From Marinirhabdus gelatinilytica (lineage in GTDB: Bacteria > Bacteroidota > Bacteroidia > Flavobacteriales > Flavobacteriaceae), in assembly GCF_003353425.1 (NCBI RefSeq), contig NZ_QRAO01000001.1, forward strand, positions 1,116,001 to 1,180,000: a stretch of 64,000 nt of DNA. The letters are read 5' to 3'. How positions within the stretch are numbered: position 1 is the first letter of the stretch; every line of letters begins with the position of its first letter. The notes beneath the pieces were generated by a model that was not told the origin of the DNA, did not search any database, and worked only from the letters and a program-made list of their open reading frames with translations. Positions 1 to 7,568 of the stretch are shown here, one piece after another. The position numbers and the translations under genes are program-made.

Positions 1-161
1 CAGCCAATGAAAAGGCGATGGCATTCAAGCTGATGCACAAAACAGGAATACCTGTCATTCCCAATATTCCGACCAGTCAGGCGCAATTGGCTCTGCGAAT
101 TTTTAAGAGGTTACGACAAGGAGTGGATATTGCTGTTAAATCAAGTTCAATCGGTATTTAA
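1..161 (+). CDS. C-terminal end of an upstream gene, possibly the relaxase (MobB-like)
   Basis: An open frame enters from the left edge (first full codon at base 3) and stops at 159-161, giving the last 52 residues of a protein. The tail is basic and ends in a short hydrophilic stretch. It lies 9 bases before the coupling-protein gene, where Bacteroidetes conjugative elements usually carry the mobilisation relaxase. The relaxase identity is inferred from that gene order; no catalytic motif is visible in this piece. Another mobilisation protein remains possible. Confidence 0.45.
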   Translation, partial: ANEKAMAFKLMHKTGIPVIPNIPTSQAQLALRIFKRLRQGVDIAVKSSSIGI

Positions 162-170
162 ATGTAGGCT

Positions 171-1751
171 ATGGAATTTTATAATTTGTATCACACTCTT
201 TTATTTTTATCACTGTTTAGTTTGGTCTTTTACTTGCTGTATCGAATTACAAAGTTTGCATTTGCTCTTAATTTTCTGACGACTTTGTCTGTTATTTATT
301 GGATATATAATTCAGGGCAATTATTTCAAGGTTTATTGTATTTGATATGCCCATTATTATTGGTCAATACAATTTTATATGTTTTTCTTCATAAGGTAGA
401 TGATTCGGAGAAAACCGAAAATAAATACCGAGTAAGTTTTAGAACGAATAAAGGCAACTTTAAAATTGGAAATATAAAACGGGGTGCATCTGTCATAGGA
501 TCTGCTGGAAGTGGAAAAACTGAAAGTATAGTGTACGGTTTTCTAACCCATTTCCGAAAAAACAGTTTTTGCGGGATTATCCACGATTATAAGGATTTTG
601 AAATTACCGAAATGGCGTATCCACTTTTCAAAAATTCTAACATTCCCTTTAAAGTGATTTCTTTTGATAAGATCATTCATCGGGTTAATCCCATTGCACC
701 GAGGTATTTGGAAAACGAGGAAAGTGTAAACGAGGTGTCCAGGGTATTGATTGAAAATCTGTTGGAACAACGGGAATCTGGCACAACTGGAACAAGCAAA
801 TTTTTTAATGATGCTGCAGAAGGATTGATTGGCGGGTTGATTTGGGAATTGAAAACATCATACCCCCAATTCTGCACATTACCACATCTAATAGCAGTTT
901 ATCAGTATCTGGACACAGATAGCCTTGTCGCTTTTTTGGAATCAAATACAACATCGAGAGCGATGGCAGACGCTTTTATAAGTGGAAAAGATTCGGAACG
1001 GCAGACGGCAGGAGTAAAAAGTACGCTGGCCAATGCGCTTAAACGCATTAGCACCCAGCGGATATTTATGGCATTGTCCGCAGACGAAGTTCCCTTAAAT
1101 ATTAATCACACAGAGAATCCTGCGGTAATTTCGGTGGTCAATAATCCTAAATTTGAGACTTCGTATTCGCCCGTAATTGCCACTATCATCCATACTATCA
1201 CTAAACAGATGAGTGTGCACAATTCAATTCCTTCCTTTCTTCTGATGGAAGAAGCACCGACCATTCGCCTATTGAATATGCACCGCATTCCGGCAACGCT
1301 CAGAAGTTATGACATCGCAACTGTTTATGTAATGCAGGATAAAATTCAGAACGATATGATGTATGGTGACAAAGCGAGTAAAGCGATATTGAGCAACCTT
1401 TCCTATCAATTCTTCGGAAAAGTGAATGACCCGGACACCGCTAAATACTATGAGCGCTTTTTCGAAATCGTAAAAAAGGAAACCACAAGCATAAACCGTG
1501 GACACAACCTTAATTTTGATACACGTATCACAACAGGGGAACGAGAAATTCCTAAAATACGAGCGGACCAATTTTTTCGATTAAAGCAGGGGCAATTTAT
1601 TACCTATGCAGATGGAGCTGATAAGAAAGTACAGTTTAAATTGTCGAAGATTAACAGGCAGCTTCCAAACGGAACCAAGGAATATACTAAAGCTGATTTG
1701 CAGGCTAATTTTGATAGGATTTTTCGGGAAGCGCGATCGATTTTTGAATAG
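171..1751 (+). CDS. mobC: Type IV coupling protein (MobC/TraD/VirD4-like ATPase)
   Basis: A 526-residue inner-membrane ATPase expected to link the relaxase-DNA complex to the type IV secretion channel. Hydrophobic segments fill residues 1-75 (about two to three membrane helices). A Walker A motif, GSAGSGKTES, lies at 110-119. A Walker B-like FLLMEEAPT follows near residue 355, as in TraG/VirD4 family proteins. Length and layout fit the Bacteroidetes MobC/TraG-like coupling proteins (TraM recognition domain class). It follows the putative relaxase by 9 bases, so the two are probably co-transcribed. The main transfer operon is about 5 kb away on the opposite strand, separated by defence genes, which suggests those were inserted between mobilisation and transfer genes. 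Confidence 0.88.
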   Translation: MEFYNLYHTLLFLSLFSLVFYLLYRITKFAFALNFLTTLSVIYWIYNSGQLFQGLLYLICPLLLVNTILYVFLHKVDDSEKTENKYRVSFRTNKGNFKIGNIKRGASVIGSAGSGKTESIVYGFLTHFRKNSFCGIIHDYKDFEITEMAYPLFKNSNIPFKVISFDKIIHRVNPIAPRYLENEESVNEVSRVLIENLLEQRESGTTGTSKFFNDAAEGLIGGLIWELKTSYPQFCTLPHLIAVYQYLDTDSLVAFLESNTTSRAMADAFISGKDSERQTAGVKSTLANALKRISTQRIFMALSADEVPLNINHTENPAVISVVNNPKFETSYSPVIATIIHTITKQMSVHNSIPSFLLMEEAPTIRLLNMHRIPATLRSYDIATVYVMQDKIQNDMMYGDKASKAILSNLSYQFFGKVNDPDTAKYYERFFEIVKKETTSINRGHNLNFDTRITTGEREIPKIRADQFFRLKQGQFITYADGADKKVQFKLSKINRQLPNGTKEYTKADLQANFDRIFREARSIFE

Positions 1752-1817
1752 GAAAAGATTCAGTTATAAAAAAGAAGGCATTTTAATTTTGAATCACTTT
1801 CTGAAAAATATAAATTG

Positions 1818-2552
1818 TTATGAATTAAATTTAGGGTAAAAACCTTCATTCTTCATCCATTCAAATGTATCGATTATTTCTTGTCTTTCAAATTTAGATT
1901 TATCTGGGTGCCAGTCATAAAATCGAAATATCAATGTCTCATCGTTCAATAGTTGTTTTTCTTCAAGAATTTCTTTCCAGCACGCAAAAACAGTGGCTAT
2001 TAACTCAACAACCCTTGTTTTAGATTTTCTGAATTTTTCAATAATAAAATCAATGTCTGATAGCTCATTTTCGAAATATCTTTCATACCATTCTTTATGA
2101 CTTCCAACTTTCGAAAGCGGCTTATATTTTAAATAATCTCCTCCAGAAAACTCAAACCATTGGTTTTTTTTAAATTGTGTATCAAGTGATCTCATAAGTC
2201 GATTGTCATAGGGCCCCATAGCTTGCTTAAGAAAATTAGTATGTAATTCCATTTGTGCCGAATGTTGACATAGATAAATCAGTTTCTGAAGTTTTAAATG
2301 TCCTAAAGTATTTTCTTTGTGAAGTTTATATACGATTTCAGCCGCCAAAACCGTCCTGCGATGATAATCGATATTTGTTGCCTTTTTTTTTGCCTTTAAG
2401 CTTTTTAGGATTTTTTCTGAATCAATTTTTTCTGCATCCGCCTCAAACTTATATTCTATAAAACTTTTTTCAAATGCAATATTTTCTTCCTTGTTTTCGG
2501 GAAAACCAAAACCTAAAGACCTTAATATTTCGTCAATTTTAGCCTTTTCCAT
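1818..2552 (-). CDS. Panacea/DUF4065-like protein paired with a sigma factor
   Basis: A 244-residue soluble protein. Residues about 65-125 resemble the Panacea (DUF4065) domain: HLKLQKLIYLCQ followed by an AMGPYDNRLMRS-type segment matches the KLQKLLY...GP pattern of that family. The N-terminal 60 residues are charged and probably a linker or a separate small domain. Panacea domains are known as antitoxin or chaperone-like modules in toxin-antitoxin systems and also occur as tails of restriction specificity subunits. Its start overlaps the end of the sigma-factor gene by 14 bases, so the pair is translationally coupled. I infer that it controls or partners the sigma factor. The family call is from the motif only. 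Confidence 0.55.
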   Translation of the reverse strand: MEKAKIDEILRSLGFGFPENKEENIAFEKSFIEYKFEADAEKIDSEKILKSLKAKKKATNIDYHRRTVLAAEIVYKLHKENTLGHLKLQKLIYLCQHSAQMELHTNFLKQAMGPYDNRLMRSLDTQFKKNQWFEFSGGDYLKYKPLSKVGSHKEWYERYFENELSDIDFIIEKFRKSKTRVVELIATVFACWKEILEEKQLLNDETLIFRFYDWHPDKSKFERQEIIDTFEWMKNEGFYPKFNS

Positions 2553-3219
2553 CAGATAATTCTTTAGTTAATTCCATCACTTCGGTAAAACTCTTAATCT
2601 TGTCCAAGGCTTCCTTTTTATAGGTGCGAATGGTAGTCTGAGATATTCCTCCAAGATGTGCTCGAAGTTCTTCTAAAAGTTTTTTAGGTAGGTTGAAACC
2701 TAACTTTTCATATTGACTATATGTCAAGTAAACTGTTCTTTCAGAAGGCGTAAGAGAATCTATAGCCTTTAAAATAATAGTTTGTTCCAAGTTCAATTCC
2801 ATTCCTTCCAAAACTGGGAGTTCAGTGATAATGCGTTCAGTTCCATCATAAGGATAGTTCTTTTTTCTCTGTTGCTCTCGATAATAGTTTGTGAGTTCAT
2901 TTTTAGCTATTTTGAATAAATAACGCTTAAAAGCACCATCAGGATCCTGTTGTGTGGCTTTTTCAATTTGAAAACCACCTTTTTTTGCGTAGGCAGTAAA
3001 TGTAGCAGTCGTAATCTGCTCTGCAACAGTAATATCGTGACCAAATCTTTTACAGACAATTTCACTTCTTGCTAAGACAGCTTTCTTAAATCTATGGCAC
3101 AGTACATAAAATGCATTTTCTTTTTGCGATTCAGTACTGCCTTCTGACTGAAATAGCTCAGTCAGACTTATTGTAGGCTTATCTTTCAGTTCGTTCCAAT
3201 CGGACATTGATGGTTTCAT
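2539..3219 (-). CDS. ECF-type RNA polymerase sigma factor
   Basis: A 226-residue protein with the two-part layout of an extracytoplasmic-function sigma factor. A region-2-like segment (about 30-120) contains ATFTAYAKKGGF and the helical FKRYLFKIAKNELTNYYREQ. A region-4-like helix-turn-helix follows (about 150-215, SLTPSERTVYLTYSQY ... ISQTTIRTYKKEALDKI). No anti-sigma membrane protein is adjacent; the downstream overlapping gene is Panacea-like instead. A second possible start at codon 5 (ATG at 3207) cannot be excluded. The promoter side faces the divergent CBASS operon across an intergenic stretch with an inverted repeat, so it may regulate that operon, itself, or ICE transfer genes. The target is unknown. 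Confidence 0.75.
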   Translation of the reverse strand: MKPSMSDWNELKDKPTISLTELFQSEGSTESQKENAFYVLCHRFKKAVLARSEIVCKRFGHDITVAEQITTATFTAYAKKGGFQIEKATQQDPDGAFKRYLFKIAKNELTNYYREQQRKKNYPYDGTERIITELPVLEGMELNLEQTIILKAIDSLTPSERTVYLTYSQYEKLGFNLPKKLLEELRAHLGGISQTTIRTYKKEALDKIKSFTEVMELTKELSDGKG

Positions 3220-3225
3220 TTCTTA

Positions 3226-3283
3226 TACGCAAAAGCGTTGGGAATGGTTTTGCGTACTTAGGGAGGTGGTAACACGCAAAAGC
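3226..3283. promoter_or_regulatory. Inverted and direct repeats in the divergent sigma/CBASS promoter region
   Basis: TACGCAAAA at 3226-3234 is matched by its exact complement TTTTGCGTA at 3248-3256. A third copy, ACGCAAAAGC, lies at 3274-3283 in the same orientation as the first. The repeats fill the gap between the sigma-factor gene (minus) and the first CBASS-side gene (plus). They look like operator sites for a shared regulator, but they may instead be part of a mobile-element junction. There is no direct evidence for either. Confidence 0.4.
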
Positions 3284-3313
3284 AAAACTAACAAATTTTT
3301 TAACAAATACATT

Positions 3314-3487
3314 ATGGCAAAAAATACACCAATAGGGGATAATGCTCGAAAAGGAGCTGTAAAACAAAGATCGCAAGTGCTTAACCCAAAGACAAACTTG
3401 TATGTAAAGAGAAATGCTGGAAATGGTCAGTTTATGGACGTTAAGACCACAGGTGGAAAATTTAAAGGAGTTAGGAAGGAAAAATAA
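3314..3487 (+). CDS. Small basic conserved protein (KGVRKEK tail) heading the CBASS operon
   Basis: A 57-residue, lysine-rich protein starting at the ATG at 3314 (an upstream in-frame start at 3266 is non-ATG and lies inside the repeat region). It has the pattern GDNARKGAV, RSQV.NP, then GQFMDVKT and a C-terminal GGKFKGVRKEK. I recognise this as a small family common in Bacteroidetes and other bacteria that is normally annotated as hypothetical; its function is not established. It ends 5 bases before the LRAT-fold gene, so it belongs to the same transcript. It may bind nucleic acid given its charge, but that is only an inference. Confidence 0.75.
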   Translation: MAKNTPIGDNARKGAVKQRSQVLNPKTNLYVKRNAGNGQFMDVKTTGGKFKGVRKEK

Positions 3488-3492
3488 AAACT

Positions 3493-3909
3493 ATGATGAA
3501 TACATTACCCAATTTGCCAGTGCTTTATGCTGGAGATGTAATAATAGCAAAAAAGCGTAAAGGTCTCGGACGGATCCTTAACCACTATATCGTATATGTG
3601 GGAAACAATACTTTTGTGGGAAACCTTTCTGATGGAGTTAAAGAGTTGCCATATTACGAACTAATGAGGTTATTCCAAGATTACGAGCCTATTGGAGTTC
3701 GAAGCTTTAGCGGCTCATATTTTCAGCGTAATGAAGCTGTCAATCGGGCTTATTCAAAATTAGGGCATAGCTATAGCTTAATAAATTTCAACTGTGAGCA
3801 TTTCGCAAATTGGGTGCAATTTGGAAGATTGGAAAGCAGTCAAGTCACTACTGGATTTGTCATTTTGGCAAGTGCTGTTTTCTTAAAATTGATTGCCACA
3901 GATGAGTAA
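3493..3909 (+). CDS. LRAT/NlpC-P60-fold (H-rev107-like) protein in the CBASS operon
   Basis: A 138-residue protein of the LRAT-like (permuted papain fold) superfamily. Visible signatures are the early GDVIIAKKRKG strand, the histidine of NHYIVYVG (H31), and the catalytic-type NCEHFANW segment with C101 and H103. A hydrophobic helix follows at about 120-135, as in the membrane-anchored eukaryotic H-rev107/PLAAT enzymes, which act as acyltransferases or phospholipases. It overlaps the 2TM-NUDIX gene (ATG at 3902), so it is co-expressed with the CBASS genes. It could be a lipid-attacking second effector or an accessory modifier. The fold call is good; the role is inferred. Confidence 0.7.
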   Translation: MMNTLPNLPVLYAGDVIIAKKRKGLGRILNHYIVYVGNNTFVGNLSDGVKELPYYELMRLFQDYEPIGVRSFSGSYFQRNEAVNRAYSKLGHSYSLINFNCEHFANWVQFGRLESSQVTTGFVILASAVFLKLIATDE

Positions 3910-4729
3910 GGAGCTAAAGAGATTTTTCGGGTACGCAATTGTGCTATTTATTGCTGTAGGCTATTTAGTCTATAGATATTTCTATTTAAGTCCAGTAACA
4001 GATTTCCACAGAGAAATACTCGTTACTTGTGCTTTCGCTATTTTATCAACCTGCGCGTTGGGAATTTACGAAACCATCAAATGCCAAGGTAAGTATTTTA
4101 TGACCGCCGTGAGGTGTTCTATTTTTATTCCCAACAAGGAAACCTATGTGTCATTAAGCTATCTAATGAGAATAAAACTCTCAGGTGCTGAACGGTATTT
4201 TTTGGTAAAAGGGTCAAAGGTTGACCAATACCAGCCTGTGGGAGGAGTTTATAAAATCATTGGGAATAAGGATATTTATAAGGAGTGGGAAGCACACCCG
4301 AAATCTGACAAGAAAAACCCTGATGATTTACGTTTTTTTGTAAAGGCAAAACACGTTCCAGAAATAATCCGATGGTTCAAGTCTCGAAAAGACAGAGAGA
4401 CTGGAGTATGGCGAGAGTTTTATGAAGAACTGTTGGAAACTAAAATTGTAAGTCAAGAAAATTTCCAAACAATACGTGCTGAGTATTTGTGTTCGCACGA
4501 GAACATTCTTAGCAAGCAAAATAGGTTCAAAAGCGAACAATACCATACTCTCATATACGACATATTTCAGATAGAACTCAGTCCTGAGCAATTTGAAGAG
4601 TTGAACAAACTACTGGCAAAAAAGACTTTTACTAAGCACTATGCATTTGTCACAAAGGACGAAATTGAAAAGGAATGCTTCAATAACCATAAATTAAAAA
4701 TAGGACAACACACAAAATTTACAATATAG
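3902..4729 (+). CDS. cap16: CBASS effector with two TM helices and a SMODS-associated NUDIX domain (Cap16-like)
   Basis: A 275-residue protein using the ATG at 3902, which overlaps the preceding stop. Two membrane helices lie at about 9-27 and 38-57. A NUDIX-like domain follows: a QPVGG start at about 111-115 and a degenerate NUDIX box ending in REFYEEL (171-177), lacking the usual glycine after the glutamates. This is the two-helix plus NUDIX architecture listed among CBASS membrane effectors (Cap16), in which a cyclic nucleotide is thought to trigger membrane disruption. It abuts the CD-NTase gene directly (stop at 4729, start at 4730). The partner call rests on this context. Confidence 0.75.
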   Translation: MSKELKRFFGYAIVLFIAVGYLVYRYFYLSPVTDFHREILVTCAFAILSTCALGIYETIKCQGKYFMTAVRCSIFIPNKETYVSLSYLMRIKLSGAERYFLVKGSKVDQYQPVGGVYKIIGNKDIYKEWEAHPKSDKKNPDDLRFFVKAKHVPEIIRWFKSRKDRETGVWREFYEELLETKIVSQENFQTIRAEYLCSHENILSKQNRFKSEQYHTLIYDIFQIELSPEQFEELNKLLAKKTFTKHYAFVTKDEIEKECFNNHKLKIGQHTKFTI

Positions 4730-5935
4730 ATGAATTTTCAAGAATACTTATACAATCAAGGCTTCCAAAGAGAAGACCTACTCGCAAGAATGGCTGAATC
4801 ACTTGAGTTGGATAATAGCAGATCCAGTAGAATGGAATCTGCATACAACGCAATTTACGATGTTTTAAAAGCAGACCCTGTGTTTTTCTCAAAGGTCGAT
4901 TTTGTGGTATATCCGCAAGGTTCAAAGGCCATTGGAACAACCACGAAACCTTATGGTAAAGATGAATTTGATTTGGACATAGTTGTACATATTAGAGATA
5001 TGTACTATAACTATACATCCTCAGAAATTTATAATCATTTAATCCGAGTTTTTAGAGGCAACGATGTTTATCGCCCTAAACTAATGCCTAAAAACAGATG
5101 TGCAAGAATAAACTATTCTGGCGATTTTCATTTGGACATACTTCCAGGGTGTATTGTCATTGAGAACGAAGACAAATTGATGGTTCCAGATCGTGAATTG
5201 GCATCTTGGACATCTACTTTTCCAAAGGGTTATATAGGTTGGTTTTTGAATATAGCGAAAGATGTTCGCCAACCCATTTTATTGAGAAAGGCATATGAAA
5301 ACTTTGTCACTTTAGCTGAAGCAAAAGCTGAACAGGAAGATTTGCCAGAGGAAGATTTTTATTCAAAAGAACCTTTGAAAAGGGCTGTCCAACTAACCAA
5401 GCGTTACCGAGATATATTTTTTGAAAATAATTCAAAACACAGAACTTCAAGTATTGTTTTAACTACAATCTTCGGGCAATTTTATCAAGGAGAGGCCTCA
5501 ATTTATGAAACCATAGATAACGTTTTAAGCCGTATTATAAATAGTTACTCAGACTATGAACTACTTTTTGAAAATCGGGGAATATACAAAAGAATTAAAG
5601 TTCTAAACCCAGTTAATCCAGAAGAAGATTTTACAGATAAATGGGATAAGGATAAGGAGTTTTATTTTCAATTTATTGCTTTCGCCAAAAGCTATAAAGA
5701 AAAGTGGGAGCGACTTAAAAAAGGAAATTTTGGAGTTGCTGAGGAGCTTTTTGGTAGTACGAGAACTAAAACTATTTTAAAGGCTCAGTTGGAAAACTTA
5801 TCCATAGGTAAAAGTGATACACTCGAAAAGACAGGCTTGACAATATTATCTAGGAAGAACTATGTGGATTCGAAAGGAAATATTTCTCCTGACGTCGGCT
5901 ATGAGAGTAAACCGCATAGAAATTATGGGGGTTAA
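4730..5935 (+). CDS. cdnA: CBASS cyclic-oligonucleotide synthase (CD-NTase, SMODS family)
   Basis: A 401-residue nucleotidyltransferase that should make a cyclic di- or trinucleotide on phage sensing. The active-site signature is present: YPQGSKAIGT with G64-S65, the metal-binding pair D81 and D83 in EFDLDIVV, and the third acid D136 in DFHLDILPG. Length and layout match CD-NTases with a C-terminal OAS-C-like helical half. The protein ends in Gly-Gly (residues 400-401), the kind of tail conjugated to targets in E2- or Cap2-containing CBASS. Those two glycine codons overlap the start codon of the E2 gene. The product cannot be predicted from sequence alone. Confidence 0.9.
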   Translation: MNFQEYLYNQGFQREDLLARMAESLELDNSRSSRMESAYNAIYDVLKADPVFFSKVDFVVYPQGSKAIGTTTKPYGKDEFDLDIVVHIRDMYYNYTSSEIYNHLIRVFRGNDVYRPKLMPKNRCARINYSGDFHLDILPGCIVIENEDKLMVPDRELASWTSTFPKGYIGWFLNIAKDVRQPILLRKAYENFVTLAEAKAEQEDLPEEDFYSKEPLKRAVQLTKRYRDIFFENNSKHRTSSIVLTTIFGQFYQGEASIYETIDNVLSRIINSYSDYELLFENRGIYKRIKVLNPVNPEEDFTDKWDKDKEFYFQFIAFAKSYKEKWERLKKGNFGVAEELFGSTRTKTILKAQLENLSIGKSDTLEKTGLTILSRKNYVDSKGNISPDVGYESKPHRNYGG

Positions 5936-6362
5936 TTTTGATATAAATAGGAAACTTAAAGTAATCCGTAATGAAAAGATTACAGCTGCTTACATTCAGC
6001 AACATTATGTTGAAAAACATTTTCCTTGGATATCTACAGTCGTCAAAGATGGCAAGCTCTTAGGTAAAGGGAAAATCAAGCCAAATGGATGCAAAAAAGA
6101 GTATGAAATATTGGTCGTTTATGATATCAATGATATATTAAGAAAAGAAAGAATTTTTGTAGTAAATGACAGTCAAATTCAATTTGGTAAAACTCCCCAT
6201 TTATACCCTGGCAATAGTTTATGTTTGTATTATCCAAAAGATCTTCCCCAAAATTTAGATTTGAATTTTATAGATGTCATTCCTTGGATATCTGAATGGT
6301 TGGTAATGTATGAGCTTTGGAAAAAGTATGGTATTTGGTTGGCAGATGAAGTTAAGCATTGA
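5925..6362 (+). CDS. Stand-alone prokaryotic E2 (ubiquitin-conjugating-like) of a short type II CBASS
   Basis: A 145-residue protein from the ATG at 5925; earlier in-frame ATGs at 5862 and 5901 lie deep within the CD-NTase gene. It matches prokaryotic E2 proteins: an alternation of strands, then PHLYPGNSLCLYYP with H92 and candidate catalytic C100, then a helical WISEWLVMYELW segment. There is no E1 (ThiF/MoeB) or JAB protease gene nearby. This is the short or E2-only CBASS arrangement, in which the E2 loads the glycine-ended CD-NTase and primes its activity. The 11-base overlap with the synthase gene implies translational coupling. Confidence 0.8.
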   Translation: MGVNFDINRKLKVIRNEKITAAYIQQHYVEKHFPWISTVVKDGKLLGKGKIKPNGCKKEYEILVVYDINDILRKERIFVVNDSQIQFGKTPHLYPGNSLCLYYPKDLPQNLDLNFIDVIPWISEWLVMYELWKKYGIWLADEVKH

Positions 6363-6722
6363 TTAAAATGGCGCCCGCTCCCCTTTATCCCTTTCAGCAA
6401 CTTTCCATTTGCCATCTTGTTTAAAGAGTTTAAAAGTTTCAGGTTCGTCGGTGTAAGAAGTTCTAAACTTTACCCAAGCCGTGTTCCCGTCAGATGTTTC
6501 TTCTAAGACACTAAAATTTGAAGCGCCATCTTCTGTATAAAGGTCTTGGATAGTCATAAAATTGGCGTAGGTTTCTTCGGTGGTATGCTTCTTTAATGTG
6601 GCTTTATCGCCCTGGTAAAAGCTTTCAATTACAACTTTTGCTGTATCGGTATGCGAGGCTGTTTGATTCTCTATACAGGCAATCAATAACAATGCGATTA
6701 GGGGAGTGATCAATGTTTTCAT
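6363..6722 (-). CDS. Lipoprotein at the end of the transfer operon (DUF4878-like)
   Basis: A 119-residue protein with a lipoprotein signal peptide: hydrophobic residues 4-15 and the lipobox LIAC with C16 as lipidated cysteine. The remainder (about 25-119) has the NTF2/SnoaL-like pattern of DUF4878 proteins: an early helix VVIESFYQGD, then strands with TAWVKFRTSY and a GKWKVAE ending. It lies 6 bases after traN, so it is probably the last gene of the transfer operon and sits at the outer membrane side. It converges with the CBASS E2 gene with no gap. A role as an entry-exclusion or assembly lipoprotein is possible but unproven. Confidence 0.65.
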   Translation of the reverse strand: MKTLITPLIALLLIACIENQTASHTDTAKVVIESFYQGDKATLKKHTTEETYANFMTIQDLYTEDGASNFSVLEETSDGNTAWVKFRTSYTDEPETFKLFKQDGKWKVAERDKGERAPF

Positions 6723-6728
6723 AATATT

Positions 6729-7568
6729 CTAATTTGGGTTATTAATGTATTTATGCGATATTTTTAATTCAATATTTCGTTCCCCGTTTTTTTCGTTCAG
6801 TTCAAGTATGGCCCTGCGGTCATTACTGAGCGAAAATTTAGGCAACACATACACAAATTTTGCCGTTTGGCCCTCTTTTACCTTTAAAGGCAACTTGTGT
6901 TTGTAAATGGGCTCTTGATACAGTCTTTGTAAAGATTTCTTTTTGCCCTTTTGCCGCGTGAACAGCGAAAGGTCTAAGAAATTTAAATCGTAATCCAAAG
7001 TAGATTTGTTTTCAATTTGGACAACGAAATAGAGCTCTTCGTTATCAAAAACAATGTTTTCAACACTTAAAATAATGGATTCCTCCCGGTTTTTTATTCT
7101 TCCAATTTTTTGCTTTCGTTCGAGAAGATAAGAGCAGAATTTTTGATAGTAATATGTCTTGTTATCTACCTTTTCTTGAATCGAATCCTTTTGGGTAGTT
7201 GCTGAAATTAAAGGCTTTTCATTACCTATGCTTTTAGAATTTGGAATAAAATAATTAAGCTTGGAAAGCTCCTTTTTATACCTTACAATATACGAAAAAA
7301 TTGAACCATTTCTGTTGATTACTAACAGATTACTTGCTTTTCCGGGCTTCGCTTGTAGCAACCCAAAGTATTGCTCTTTTTCTCGATTATAGGTAAACAC
7401 AAAATTCTCGGAACCTGTGATTCCTTGCCGAATGGGTTCTGGAAAAAATAGGGCAACATTTTTTTGGTCATTAGCATAGATTGTATCCAACATTTCTGTC
7501 GTTTGTGCACTCACAAATGTGGAAAAAGAAATTACTGTCAGAAATATAATTTGAATATATGTTTTCAT
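6729..7568 (-). CDS. traN: Conjugative transposon protein TraN (DUF4138)
   Basis: A 279-residue exported protein with a clear Sec signal peptide (residues 1-21, ending FVSAQ). It has the Bacteroidetes TraN layout: an N-terminal beta domain with KNVALFFPEPIRQG, then a C-terminal beta domain with LYFVVQIENKSTLDYDL. TraN is thought to form the outer part of the mating channel together with TraM (VirB9/VirB10-like roles). It overlaps traM by 4 bases, which agrees with the operon order traM-traN. Confidence 0.88.
   Translation of the reverse strand: MKTYIQIIFLTVISFSTFVSAQTTEMLDTIYANDQKNVALFFPEPIRQGITGSENFVFTYNREKEQYFGLLQAKPGKASNLLVINRNGSIFSYIVRYKKELSKLNYFIPNSKSIGNEKPLISATTQKDSIQEKVDNKTYYYQKFCSYLLERKQKIGRIKNREESIILSVENIVFDNEELYFVVQIENKSTLDYDLNFLDLSLFTRQKGKKKSLQRLYQEPIYKHKLPLKVKEGQTAKFVYVLPKFSLSNDRRAILELNEKNGERNIELKISHKYINNPN

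Noticed and set aside
3226-3283. Integron attC-like site
   Set aside because: The GTTGGGA and ACGCAAAA repeats recall attC boxes, but the R-type core lacks the required pyrimidine end and no integrase or cassette array is present.
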